A DNA stretch of 54,414 bases from Prevotella sp. (GTDB taxonomy: Bacteria; Bacteroidota; Bacteroidia; Bacteroidales; Bacteroidaceae): contig JAHHQW010000011.1 of the NCBI GenBank assembly GCA_020026195.1, forward strand, positions 1 to 54,414. The letters are read 5' to 3'. The translations under genes and the position numbers were made by a program. The notes under the pieces were generated by a model. It worked only from the letters and a program-made list of their open reading frames with translations, was not told the origin of the DNA and searched no databases. Shown here piece after piece: positions 7,895 to 15,300 of this stretch (its first letter is position 1; every line of letters begins with the position of its first letter).

Positions 7895-8089
7895 ATGAGT
7901 GTTGACAGTATGGAAAAAATAAAGGCAGCCGGCTTTAAAATCATAAGGAAAGACGACCAGCCTACAGTAAGAATAAAGCAATATTCCGGGAACGGCGGTT
8001 GGAAAACTTTTGAGAACTATCCAACAAAAGCATCCAGGGACAAGGCTTTTAAAGAAATGCTTAAGGATAATAAAACTATAGAAGCCTGA
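7895..8089 (+). CDS. Small basic phage protein
   Basis: 64 residues, with a short beta-rich centre (TVRIKQYSGNGGWKTFENY) and a helical tail. No family recognised. Its stop overlaps the next ATG (TGATGA). Confidence 0.5.
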   Translation: MSVDSMEKIKAAGFKIIRKDDQPTVRIKQYSGNGGWKTFENYPTKASRDKAFKEMLKDNKTIEA

Positions 8090-8214
8090 TGAATGACAAC
8101 GAAGAATGGCGCAAACATCAAAAAGAAGACTCCTACAAGATAAATGTAGCAGCATTGATAGGAATTATAATATGTCTGTCAATAAGTTTTATTTTAGAAT
8201 TAATAACCAAATAA
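8089..8214 (+). CDS. Single-pass membrane miniprotein
   Basis: A 41-residue ORF: a charged N-terminus (MNDNEEWRKHQKEDSYK) then one hydrophobic segment of about 20 residues (VAALIGIIICLSISFILELI). The ATG overlaps the stop of the previous gene, a common sign of true translation. It could be a superinfection or envelope-active early protein; nothing specific can be said. Confidence 0.5.
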   Translation: MNDNEEWRKHQKEDSYKINVAALIGIIICLSISFILELITK

Positions 8215-8223
8215 AAAGATAAC

Positions 8224-8889
8224 ATGGTAGAGAACGTAAAGAACGTAGACATAAAGTCTATGAGTAAAGAACAAAGAGCAGCTCTCATGCAGCAGCTGCA
8301 ACAGGAGGACCGGGAAGACAGAATTGCCCGTCGTGAAGCATACGAGGGTCTGCGTGCAGAATTTATGCAGGATACCCAGAACAGAGTACAGGAACTGGTG
8401 GAACATGTAAGGGAATTCCACAAGTGGCTGGAAAGCGAAGCCAGCAGTTTTACAGAAGTTATGAAAGACTACGGACAAATAAGGGGTGGCGAACAGCAGC
8501 GCAGCTATACCGTTACTGAAGGTGATTTTAAGCTCGAAATTAAAAGCAATAAAGTGAAAGGCTTTGACGAACGTGCAGACCTTGCTGCCGAAAGACTTAT
8601 GGATTACCTTAAGCGTTACATGCAGAAGAGCGATAAAGGACAGGACGACCCGATGTATCAGATGGCCATGACCTTGTTAGAGAGAAATAACAACGGTGAC
8701 CTTGACTATAAGAGTATTAGCAAGTTGTATGAGCTCGAGGACAAATTTGACAGCGAATACGCTGACATAATGGGACTTTTTAAAGAGTCGAATGTAGTTC
8801 AGCGCAATGCAACGAATTACTACTTCTCAAAGAAAAACCCGAAGACGGGAGTGTGGACAAAGATAGAACCCAGTTTCTGCCGTTTGTAA
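8224..8889 (+). CDS. DUF3164 family phage protein
   Basis: 221 residues. An N-terminal coiled-coil segment (about 10-75) precedes a globular part with the strand pattern SYTVTEGDFKLEIKSNKVKGFDERADLAAERL, which I recognise as DUF3164, a family found in Mu-like phages. Function is not established. It lies between the GemA-like gene and the morphogenesis genes, as in several Mu relatives. Confidence 0.65.
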   Translation: MVENVKNVDIKSMSKEQRAALMQQLQQEDREDRIARREAYEGLRAEFMQDTQNRVQELVEHVREFHKWLESEASSFTEVMKDYGQIRGGEQQRSYTVTEGDFKLEIKSNKVKGFDERADLAAERLMDYLKRYMQKSDKGQDDPMYQMAMTLLERNNNGDLDYKSISKLYELEDKFDSEYADIMGLFKESNVVQRNATNYYFSKKNPKTGVWTKIEPSFCRL

Positions 8890-8919
8890 ATTAAAAAAAG
8901 AAAATATAAATAACAAGCG

Positions 8920-9159
8920 ATGGCTAAAAGGCACGGAGTGAGTTACCAGATAAGAGTGCAAGAAATAAACAGGATATATGACCAGCACGTACGACGCGGA
9001 TTACCCAATCGCGAAATATGGCGACGGTACATATATCCTGTTTATGGCATTTCCGAAAGGACGTTTTATAATATACTTAAAGCGGAATCGGAACCTGGCA
9101 ATGAAGTGCCTGAAGATGTACAGCTTTATTTTAATTTTGACTATGGCGACAACAAATAA
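8920..9159 (+). CDS. Small HTH-like protein
   Basis: 79 residues. Residues about 10-60 (IRVQEINRIYDQHVRRGLPNREIWRRYIYPVYGISERTFYNIL) look like a helix-turn-helix ending in the recognition-helix pattern SERTFYN. The 3' end overlaps the next gene by 17 nt. It may be a regulator; no family assigned. Confidence 0.55.
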   Translation: MAKRHGVSYQIRVQEINRIYDQHVRRGLPNREIWRRYIYPVYGISERTFYNILKAESEPGNEVPEDVQLYFNFDYGDNK

Positions 9160-9697
9160 TATCCAACAAGTAATCCGTAATATCCTCAGCGATATCCGTG
9201 TGGACCTATCAGATGAGTTTGACAAGAATTTCGAGCGCCAGGGTTTCTTCTCCGGGGCATGGGCACGACGTAAAAGTCCGCTCCGCCCCGGAGGTTCTAT
9301 TTTGGTTGATACAGGACGGTTGCGCCGTAGCATAAAAAGTAAGACTACCGGGAACAGCATATCTTTTTACAGCGACGAGAACTACGCATCGATACATAAC
9401 GACGGAGGCGAAATAACAGTGACTGAAAAAATGAAACGCTACTTCTGGTATAAATACCAAAGCGCAACCGGTTCGTTCGGACGTAAAAAGAACGGAGAAC
9501 TAAGACGAAACAAACGCACGATACAACTAGGTTCTGAAGCTGAGTTCTGGAAGCACATGGCTTTGATGAAGGTAGGTAGGAAAATACAGATACCACGAAG
9601 ACGTTTCCTCGGTGTATCGCAAGAAGTAGAGAAAACCATACGCGAGATAATAGAAGAAAACCTAACCGAATTTTTCGGGAGTGATTTTAAATTATAA
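9143..9697 (+). CDS. Phage virion morphogenesis protein (Mu gpG-like)
   Basis: 184 residues from ATG 9143. The pattern GGSILVDTGRLRRSI, then YASIHNDGGEI and the C-terminal PRRRFLGVS matches the gpG/virion morphogenesis family, which acts in tail completion or head-tail joining. The longer frame from 8978 would overlap the previous gene for 180 nt and has unlikely sequence, so I reject it. It is unusual for this late-type gene to lie at the end of the early-strand operon, away from the other head genes. Confidence 0.8.
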   Translation: MATTNNIQQVIRNILSDIRVDLSDEFDKNFERQGFFSGAWARRKSPLRPGGSILVDTGRLRRSIKSKTTGNSISFYSDENYASIHNDGGEITVTEKMKRYFWYKYQSATGSFGRKKNGELRRNKRTIQLGSEAEFWKHMALMKVGRKIQIPRRRFLGVSQEVEKTIREIIEENLTEFFGSDFKL

Positions 9698-9704
9698 AAA
9701 AATT

Positions 9705-10175
9705 ATGAGAAAGAATTTATACAAGGACCTATGTAAGAAATTACAAAACCTAGGAATTAAACATGTGGACCTGTGGAACAGGAACATAGAGTTCATAGAG
9801 CAAGAAGAGAGCTGGGAACGCCCTGCAGTATTTATTGAGTTCGGAACAATAAGTTGGCAGATATTAACCAGAGGGACGGTGCAAAAAGGTGAAGGGACCC
9901 TAAAACTTCACATTATTACGGACTGGAAAGGTTCGACTGCATTCGGAAGTGCCTTTATGGATGAAGCATTAGAATACCTGGACTACTCAACTAAGATACA
10001 AGAGAGCCTGCAAGGTTTAAAAGGAAAAGGTTACTACGGGTTATATCTTCAGGAGACATATACCAACCATGATCACGAAGACATAATTGAAAGTGTTGAA
10101 GTGTATAATTATAGGTGCATGAGAGAACTTGCATATTCACCTGCCAGGGACAAATATACATTGGACCCGGATTAA
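9705..10175 (+). CDS. Tail completion/terminator-like phage protein
   Basis: 156 residues from ATG 9705 (MRKNLYKDL). A helical N-terminus is followed by an alternating strand pattern (RPAVFIEFGTISWQIL, GEGTLKLHIITDWK) like gp37/tail-terminator proteins that sit after gpG in Mu-like phages. The assignment is from pattern and position. It is the last gene of the rightward block and is followed by a strong bidirectional hairpin. Confidence 0.5.
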   Translation: MRKNLYKDLCKKLQNLGIKHVDLWNRNIEFIEQEESWERPAVFIEFGTISWQILTRGTVQKGEGTLKLHIITDWKGSTAFGSAFMDEALEYLDYSTKIQESLQGLKGKGYYGLYLQETYTNHDHEDIIESVEVYNYRCMRELAYSPARDKYTLDPD

Positions 10176-10193
10176 CCGCCATAAAAACAAAAG

Positions 10194-10231
10194 AAAAGCC
10201 TTCGACGATAAATTACACGTCGGAGGCTTTT
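10194..10231. terminator. Bidirectional terminator between converging operons
   Basis: AAAAGCCTTCGACG pairs with CGTCGGAGGCTTTT across a 10-nt loop. A- and T-runs on both sides suit both strands: the end of the early operon (+) and of the DGR/Mor/methyltransferase operon (-). Confidence 0.85.
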
Positions 10232-10266
10232 GTCGTTTGTAAATGCCGTGGAAATGCCCTTGTCGG

Positions 10267-11097
10267 TCATCGTTTCTTAAACAACATCATGTCAGTATAT
10301 GTGGCACTGAAATTCATGTACGCATTAAACTTGACACATGTGCATCCTTCGAACGGATTGCCGATGTCGTGGTTCTTTCCGAGCCATTCACAAAGCTCGA
10401 TAATAGATGATTTGTCAGAGGTGAAATATATGAAAGGATGAGCACTGAGAATGGTAAGTACATCCAGATAGTCTGCAAGTTTCCAATACATCCTGTAAGT
10501 ACCGACGTCGGTAGACAAATACGGAGGGTCGACGAGGAATACTACATTTGGCGTATTCTTATATTTCTCTACCAGAATTTTATAGTCGCACGACGTTACT
10601 TCTATTCCTTCCAAATAATCAGGACACGGCTTATAGTCTGATTTACGAATGTTATTATAGAACGCTTCTTTACGGAAAGCATCAATACTCATTGCATACT
10701 TCATAGAAAACATCAGTGAAGACGATATTGTGATATAATCGAAAAAACCCGTCTTTATTTCGTCCTCGATACGTTTTAGAATTAATTCGCGTGCCGAGCC
10801 CTTGATGAGCGAATGCCGGGGAATACCGACAGTAAGTTTGCGCAAATCAGCAAGCAATGCATTAGTCCTGGGAATATTCTGAAGACGCAGCCGGTAGTTA
10901 TCGAAGTCGTTGTATATGACGGTAGAACCAGGCTTATGGCATTTTGCAATGTGAGAAAGTAATCCAGAACCACCGAACAGATCTACAAACACCGTATTCT
11001 CGGGAAAATTCTCGAGGACCTTTATAAACTGCGCTGCAAACATTCTCTTCTGTCCGACAAAAGGCAATGGAGCTGATAAATATTGTTTTCTTGTCAT
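10267..11097 (-). CDS. D12-class adenine-N6 DNA methyltransferase (Dam-like)
   Basis: 276 residues with the class alpha motif order: PLPFVGQKR (SAM-binding motif X, about 11), VDLFGGSGLLSH (motif I, about 38) and the catalytic DPPYLS (motif IV, about 190). It transfers a methyl group from SAM to adenine N6; the recognised sequence cannot be read off. No partner endonuclease lies nearby, so it probably protects phage DNA or acts in regulation. It closes the leftward operon and has its own possible TACTTTTG element at 11117-11124. Confidence 0.9.
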   Translation of the reverse strand: MTRKQYLSAPLPFVGQKRMFAAQFIKVLENFPENTVFVDLFGGSGLLSHIAKCHKPGSTVIYNDFDNYRLRLQNIPRTNALLADLRKLTVGIPRHSLIKGSARELILKRIEDEIKTGFFDYITISSSLMFSMKYAMSIDAFRKEAFYNNIRKSDYKPCPDYLEGIEVTSCDYKILVEKYKNTPNVVFLVDPPYLSTDVGTYRMYWKLADYLDVLTILSAHPFIYFTSDKSSIIELCEWLGKNHDIGNPFEGCTCVKFNAYMNFSATYTDMMLFKKR

Positions 11098-11116
11098 GGC
11101 TGAAATTTTACAATGA

Positions 11117-11124
11117 CAAAAGTA
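11117..11124 (-). promoter_or_regulatory. -7 element upstream of the methyltransferase
   Basis: On the minus strand TACTTTTG (TAnnTTTG pattern) lies 20 bp before the methyltransferase start. The -33 element is poor. Confidence 0.35.
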
Positions 11125-11174
11125 GTTTGTTTGTGGGTTTGTATACCAATGAAGATAACAATACTTACTGCTAA

Positions 11175-11417
11175 TTATCTGCAGTGCGTGTTACAATCGC
11201 ATTTGAAACGCCTTATAATGTCGTATACCTTACGTTCGCTTATTCGGTATCTCACTGCGAGTGCCGCCACGATATAAGTTACCTTTTCACCCCTTGTTTT
11301 CATATCCTTATATTCAGAAAACAAGTCTATATACCTGATATCTTCGAGCCTAATACCGGCTGTCTGAATATTTTTTAGTAGTTCCTTGTTGAAATTAATG
11401 ACTTCGTATACCTTCAT
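11175..11417 (-). CDS. Mor-like late transcription activator
   Basis: 80 residues. The C-terminal half (VTYIVAALAVRYRISERKVYDIIRRF) is a helix-turn-helix of the type that ends Mor/C activators of Mu; the N-terminal half (YIDLFSEYKDMKTRGEK) is a short dimerisation-type helical part. It would bind an imperfect late promoter and recruit RNA polymerase. Its 5' leader is completely overlapped, antisense, by a structured RNA at 11446-11589, suggesting RNA-level control. The family call is by pattern, with moderate certainty. Confidence 0.55.
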   Translation of the reverse strand: MKVYEVINFNKELLKNIQTAGIRLEDIRYIDLFSEYKDMKTRGEKVTYIVAALAVRYRISERKVYDIIRRFKCDCNTHCR

Positions 11418-11432
11418 AACCTGAAAAATTAC

Positions 11433-11440
11433 TATATTTG
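11433..11440 (+). promoter_or_regulatory. -7 element of the plus-strand structured RNA
   Basis: TATATTTG 6-7 bp before the first stem of the RNA, on the strand opposite to all nearby genes. No clear TTTG 19 bp upstream, so an activator may be needed. Confidence 0.5.
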
Positions 11441-11442
11441 CA

Positions 11443-11589
11443 TCGTCTCACTTATTAAATGTGCAATAGCACAAAACAACAATACCGCTTCTTGGCGAGC
11501 GAGGGTATTTGCCCCCGGCCGTGCCGAGAAGTGGTATTGTTGTTTTTTAGTAAGTGAGACGACTAATTAAACAGGCCGGGGGCTTTTTT
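11443..11589 (+). ncRNA. Structured plus-strand RNA with pseudoknot, antisense to mor leader
   Basis: Elements in order: stem A, 12 perfect pairs (11443-11454 with 11551-11562); a small hairpin TGTGC-AATA-GCACA (11460-11473); stem B, 24 pairs (11473-11496 with 11523-11546) with only two non-Watson-Crick positions, both G-U on the plus strand (G11487-U11532, U11493-G11526) but C-A on the minus strand; GCCCCCGGCC (11511-11520) in the loop of B, pairing with GGCCGGGGGC (11574-11583); then T6. The last pairing serves either as a terminator or as a pseudoknot with the loop of B. The G-U pairs show that the plus strand is the functional one. No known RNA family is recognised. Confidence 0.7.
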
Positions 11590-11608
11590 ATATACCCCCT
11601 AATGAATA

Positions 11609-12094
11609 TCATTCAATTTTATATTTCATTGGTTCGAACATAGCCTTTTTACTCCATCCTTCAGCCAATGTCTGTTGGATATAAGACAGAGCTTTGGTAT
11701 AAAAGTCGGTGAATTCGTCCATTGTATTGAATTCGTAATAGCAAGGTTCGTCGTCGGTGCCGAATTTAAAAGTTATGGGTAGATTCTTTCCACCCGTCTG
11801 AACAGCCATATCATAAGCAGCCTTGTAATTGAACTGGTTTTCCTGAGAAAGCCACACCTGCATATCTTTCCAGACAAAGCCTGAAAGAATAGCCATGTCT
11901 GTCTGTTTATTATACCAGGAAACAATAGTGGACCGTATTTCTTCTTCAGAAGGCTTATGTATGAATTCTTTTTCCATATAAGAAGCAGAACCGTCGTCCT
12001 TCTGAATTACATCCCAGCGTATACGCCATTTGTTTTTTACAGGACTGACACATTCAATCAGCCTAACATCTGTAGTACCTTCGACTCTTTTCAT
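11609..12094 (-). CDS. DUF4376-like phage protein encoded next to the DGR RT
   Basis: 161 residues from ATG 12094, 1 nt after the RT stop; the longer frame from 12181 would run into the RT gene. Residues about 75-150 (WKDMQVWLSQENQFNYKAAYDMA, FEFN-type MDEFTDFYTKALSYIQQTLAEGW) resemble DUF4376 proteins usually found beside phage tail genes. It is not the small basic four-helix Avd of other DGRs. Position suggests an Avd substitute or a tail/fibre chaperone produced together with the RT; both are inference. Confidence 0.6.
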   Translation of the reverse strand: MKRVEGTTDVRLIECVSPVKNKWRIRWDVIQKDDGSASYMEKEFIHKPSEEEIRSTIVSWYNKQTDMAILSGFVWKDMQVWLSQENQFNYKAAYDMAVQTGGKNLPITFKFGTDDEPCYYEFNTMDEFTDFYTKALSYIQQTLAEGWSKKAMFEPMKYKIE

Positions 12095-12095
12095 T

Positions 12096-13568
12096 TTAAG
12101 TAAAAATATATTTTGTTCGACCTTTACCGAAAGGCTCCGTCTTAATGGTTGTTTCAAACGGCAGGCCATCCGGCATTTCACTAATTTGTGTGAGGATATT
12201 TTTCATTTCCTCAGAATTTGTAAAGAACTTCTTCGGCTCACCGTCTTGCTCGATGGATACTATACAGCGGTCCTCTCCTTGTTCGGTCTTAATGCCTAGC
12301 TCAAAATCCTTTACGATAATTGGTAAGTTTACAAGTTCCCGGATACTCACCACTGTTCCGGGGAAACGTTTCTTGCCGTCCTGCGGCTTGTAAGAAACCT
12401 TAAGATCTTTAAATGATTTCATCTCTTTGTCTGTTAAATTTAAGAACAAATTATTGCAGTCGGCGTGTTTTGCCATTCCGTAAAATGAAACAATAAGTTC
12501 ACGTCGTCTCTTTCTTGATTTTACCTCTTGCATCTTACGTGCAAATTTCTGCTTTATGCGCTTACGCAACATGACATGCTCCGGATAAATTACATATCCT
12601 AGAAAGTCTATACCTTCTTCAATAGGGAATACCCTTTCGTTTGACTTTACTTCCAAATTTATTTCTTTCATCTGCTGATGTACTAGGTCACGTATAATCC
12701 ATAATTCCTTCTTTGAAGCGGCAAGCACCAGACCGTCGTCACAATAGCGGTAAAAATACTTCACCCCATACATGTCCTTAAGAAAATGATCGAGAAAAAT
12801 AGATAGAAGCAGATTGCCTGAACCCTGCGAACTGCGCAGCCCGAAACTTATGCCATTGGGCAACTGGCTAACAAAGTTCTGCAGCAAGGTTAAAAGGATC
12901 TTATCCTTGAACACCCTGGCATAGCACCACATAACAAAATCATGCCCTACATTGTCGTAAAAATGCCTTATGTCAAACTTATATGCATACAACGTACCTT
13001 CGGGATCGTGCTGTATATCTGCACGGATACACTTCATAAGGTCGTGCGTTCCGCGGTTTTTGATGCTCGCCCCGGTAGTTCTTATGAACTTACGCTGCAA
13101 GTGCTGGTCGACGACTGTCATTATAGCAAATACTGCAATACGGTCGTACATGGAGTATATCTGAAGACATCTTTTTTTGTTATATTCGACGATGTTCCTC
13201 TCATGATAAGAGCCTAGACGGAACGAACCATCAGAAATAGCAGCGGTGAGCTCACTAATAACTTCCTCGCGATTTGCCAGAAGCCACGAGCCCTGTCTTG
13301 ACTTCTTACGTTTTGTGCCACGGAGAACTGTGTCGAAAGCCTCCGACATGTTAGGATATGCAATTATCTCTTCGATGATGTGCCCTTCTCTGTGCATAAA
13401 TATCAGTTTAAAATGGAAGTATGCCTTCCTTCTTCCGGGCCTGACTTCTTCGAATCCGTAAGGACCTACCAAACTCCACCCGACACTTGATTTTTCAGTT
13501 TTCCGGATATATCCGCTGTTACTGTGGCTCCTCTCCCTCGGCACGACAGAAAAGGACACGTCCTTCAT
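12096..13568 (-). CDS. DGR reverse transcriptase with N- and C-terminal extensions
   Basis: 490 residues. RT core about 95-360: catalytic Asp in YKFDIRHFYDNV (D199), motif 4 GISFGLRSSQGSGN with the SQ typical of DGR RTs, and YRYCDDG (D277, D278) where most DGR RTs have Y-x-DD with A, V or M. Residues 1-60 and about 395-490 lie outside the core. The C-terminal part (TVVSIRELVNLPIIVKDF..., KKFFTNSEEM, LPFETTI) looks like a small beta-rich, possibly OB-like nucleic-acid-binding domain. The gene begins 32 bp after the template repeat. It copies template RNA with adenine errors for transfer to the fibre gene. Confidence 0.93.
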   Translation of the reverse strand: MKDVSFSVVPRERSHSNSGYIRKTEKSSVGWSLVGPYGFEEVRPGRRKAYFHFKLIFMHREGHIIEEIIAYPNMSEAFDTVLRGTKRKKSRQGSWLLANREEVISELTAAISDGSFRLGSYHERNIVEYNKKRCLQIYSMYDRIAVFAIMTVVDQHLQRKFIRTTGASIKNRGTHDLMKCIRADIQHDPEGTLYAYKFDIRHFYDNVGHDFVMWCYARVFKDKILLTLLQNFVSQLPNGISFGLRSSQGSGNLLLSIFLDHFLKDMYGVKYFYRYCDDGLVLAASKKELWIIRDLVHQQMKEINLEVKSNERVFPIEEGIDFLGYVIYPEHVMLRKRIKQKFARKMQEVKSRKRRRELIVSFYGMAKHADCNNLFLNLTDKEMKSFKDLKVSYKPQDGKKRFPGTVVSIRELVNLPIIVKDFELGIKTEQGEDRCIVSIEQDGEPKKFFTNSEEMKNILTQISEMPDGLPFETTIKTEPFGKGRTKYIFT

Positions 13569-13600
13569 TGTTGTACGCCGATATTTAAATATTCAGTTGT

Positions 13601-13712
13601 CAAGACGCGAGCCGACATTCGAGTTCGTATTCGATGCATCGTTATTCGCATTCGCATTCGATACACCGCCATTCGCATTCGCATTGTAGCGCCCGCGATA
13701 AACCACACGGCT
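13601..13712 (-). repeat. DGR template repeat (TR)
   Basis: Read on the minus strand it matches 39225-39336 over 112 bp, with 9 differences, all at TR adenines: five at first and four at second codon positions of AAY codons. It contains ten AAY codons in the target frame, the usual design that avoids stop codons when A is randomised. The 3' 16 bp (GTCGGCTCGCGTCTTG) are identical and lack mutable A, fitting an initiation-of-homology segment. Homology ends abruptly on both sides. Confidence 0.97.
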
Positions 13713-13735
13713 TATTGGGAGAATCCGCCAGAGTG

Positions 13736-13743
13736 CAAAGGTA
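13736..13743 (-). promoter_or_regulatory. -7 element of the DGR (TR-RT) promoter
   Basis: Minus-strand TACCTTTG, 24 bp before the TR, fits TAnnTTTG. The transcript would begin around 13729 and include TR, RT and the downstream genes. The -33 element is weak. Confidence 0.45.
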
Positions 13744-13833
13744 ATAATTTGTTCTTAATGAACAGGTAAGGCAGCAACTAATCACCGTGCCACCTGGTAT
13801 TTTTTTGTAAATGGATGTATTTTTCCATAAAAA

Positions 13834-13864
13834 TTTGTTTGTTTAGAATAAATTGCTATATTTG
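13834..13864 (+). promoter_or_regulatory. Strong plus-strand promoter opposite the DGR
   Basis: TTTG (13834-13837), 19 bp, TATATTTG (13857-13864). A textbook Bacteroidetes promoter pointing right, where no plus-strand gene exists, so it must serve a small RNA. Confidence 0.7.
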
Positions 13865-13867
13865 CAG

Positions 13868-13938
13868 TGGTTGTCAGTCGAAAGACTGTTGACCCCGACT
13901 CAAGCAGATTTCTTATTTGAAGTCTGCTTGTTTTATTT
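13868..13938 (+). ncRNA. Small plus-strand RNA beside the DGR
   Basis: Starts after the promoter at 13834-13864. First hairpin GGTT-GT-CAGTC-GAAA-GACTG-TT-GACC has a GNRA tetraloop. The second hairpin (13901-13930, CAAGCAGA...TCTGCTTG) is followed by a T-rich run, as in an intrinsic terminator. About 70 nt in all. It overlaps the last codons of the minor head gene in antisense. It could also simply be a terminated leader; there is no coding potential of note. Confidence 0.5.
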
Positions 13939-15193
13939 TCCAATTATCCTTAATCATATCCTCGCGAGAATAAACAGCGTCCTTGCTACCAATAAGCAAT
14001 GTAATACTCTTTATATTTTCGGAGCGTCTTACACGGTCTTTAATACCATTGGTTAAGGCTCCAAGCGAAGCATCGGAATTGCAGCAAATGACAATATTAT
14101 CGGCTTGCTTTCGAGCTTTACGAATAAGCATGTCAATAGCATTAGAAGTAGCAACCTCTGTAGTTTTATATTCTTGCTCGATACCAAGGGTCCTGTTGAA
14201 AGAGTCAGCACTTTTAATATTCTGCGGATTATCGAGGAGATCTATTTCGTAGCCATATTTATTTGCGAAATAAGAAGCCACCTGAATATTTTCCTCTCTC
14301 TCGTTCTTGCCATGCCCTACATGCATACGCACCCTACCTTTTTGTGTAGGGATGATATAATAATTGTTATCTTCGGAATCTTTCTCTAAATTACGTAACA
14401 GCTGACAAGCAGCACATAGTTCGTTGTCGGGAATAATAACCTTAACGAATTTAGACTTTCCCTTAGCTAATGGGCAGGTTCTACAGGCACTGATGGTGTA
14501 AGGATTGTAGTCGGGAACTGATTTCTGCTCCTTACCAGAATTAAAATGGAAAATCCCCTTTGTATCATCCTCTGTTGCAGACTGCCCAAGTGCTATTGCT
14601 TCGTCGTGCGGAGTAACAGGATACTTTGATTTGCGAACCTGGATTACCGTGCAACGACAATTCCAGCCGTTAGGTGGATAAAAATCGTTCCAAAACGAAT
14701 CGGACATAGGAAGCGTTATACCATGCATTGACGCATGTTCCGGACGGACTTTACTATCGTTCATTGTACGATACTGGAGATTGTATCTGTCGCCACCTTC
14801 TTGGAAACTCTCCCATTTGGCAGCCATCGACGCAGATGCCTGTACGAAATTATACTCTGAACGCAGATAGTTACGATTGTATGTAGAGTCTATTTTTTGA
14901 ACGTCGTTAAAAAACTGTTCGAATGACTTTCTATTACCGTTCTCATCGAGCAGCGACGGGAATGCCTCGTTGAGCTCGTGAAAAGCCTTTATACCTGAGA
15001 ATATATAATTGGAACGCTGCAGATGCTGACGCATAATATCAGACATCGGGATGTGCAAGAACGAAGAATCGAGTATTCCGGAATGTGCTTCTATAAACTG
15101 CTGGGCATTCTGAGTTTCCAGAATATTGATGTCAAGATGCGCCCCCTGCTGACGAAACAAAGTCTTCATCATTTTACGAAACTTGCGTGACAA
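13913..15193 (-). CDS. Minor head protein (Mu gpF/SPP1 gp7-like) with C-terminal nuclease/toxin-like domain
   Basis: At least 426 residues. The N-terminal two thirds carry the head-morphogenesis signature WNCRCTVIQVRKS. The C-terminal 150 residues match CdiA-CT/PBECR-type nuclease domains: ENIQVASYFANKYGYEIDLL, SADSFN, IEQEYKTTE and a helix MLIRKARKQADNIVI, with D, E and K placed as in a PD-(D/E)XK-like core. No ATG opens this gene: the frame extends upstream to about 15335 without ATG, GTG or TTG until the TTG at 15193. Coding-like sequence there (DIYSGLHERYAKLLQKQ) suggests that the true protein starts earlier or is made by frameshift from the portal gene. Confidence 0.8.
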   Translation of the reverse strand: MSRKFRKMMKTLFRQQGAHLDINILETQNAQQFIEAHSGILDSSFLHIPMSDIMRQHLQRSNYIFSGIKAFHELNEAFPSLLDENGNRKSFEQFFNDVQKIDSTYNRNYLRSEYNFVQASASMAAKWESFQEGGDRYNLQYRTMNDSKVRPEHASMHGITLPMSDSFWNDFYPPNGWNCRCTVIQVRKSKYPVTPHDEAIALGQSATEDDTKGIFHFNSGKEQKSVPDYNPYTISACRTCPLAKGKSKFVKVIIPDNELCAACQLLRNLEKDSEDNNYYIIPTQKGRVRMHVGHGKNEREENIQVASYFANKYGYEIDLLDNPQNIKSADSFNRTLGIEQEYKTTEVATSNAIDMLIRKARKQADNIVICCNSDASLGALTNGIKDRVRRSENIKSITLLIGSKDAVYSREDMIKDNWKIKQADFK

Positions 15194-15300
15194 TTCTTCC
15201 TGCAGCTTATCACTTACAGGGTCCTTGGCGGTAGTTAGAAGGTTTTGTTTCTGGAGTAATTTTGCGTAACGTTCGTGCAGCCCCGAATATATGTCGGGGC
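15194..15300 (-). other. Probable N-terminal extension of the minor head protein, and a hairpin
   Basis: The minor-head frame is open here and encodes a plausible helical N-terminus (YSGLHERYAKLLQK). A GC hairpin, GCCCCGA-CATATAT-TCGGGGC, sits just after the portal stop. Either a non-ATG start (CTG or ATA) is used, or ribosomes enter from the portal frame. Confidence 0.5.

Noticed and set aside
8978..9142. Long N-terminus of the gpG-like protein
   Set aside because: It overlaps the preceding HTH gene and lacks phage-like sequence; ATG 9143 is preferred.
11511..11589. Simple intrinsic terminator with a 53-nt loop
   Set aside because: The long stem B and closing stem A lie in between and are too regular to be chance, so a terminator alone does not explain the locus, though the terminator role is kept as part of the RNA.
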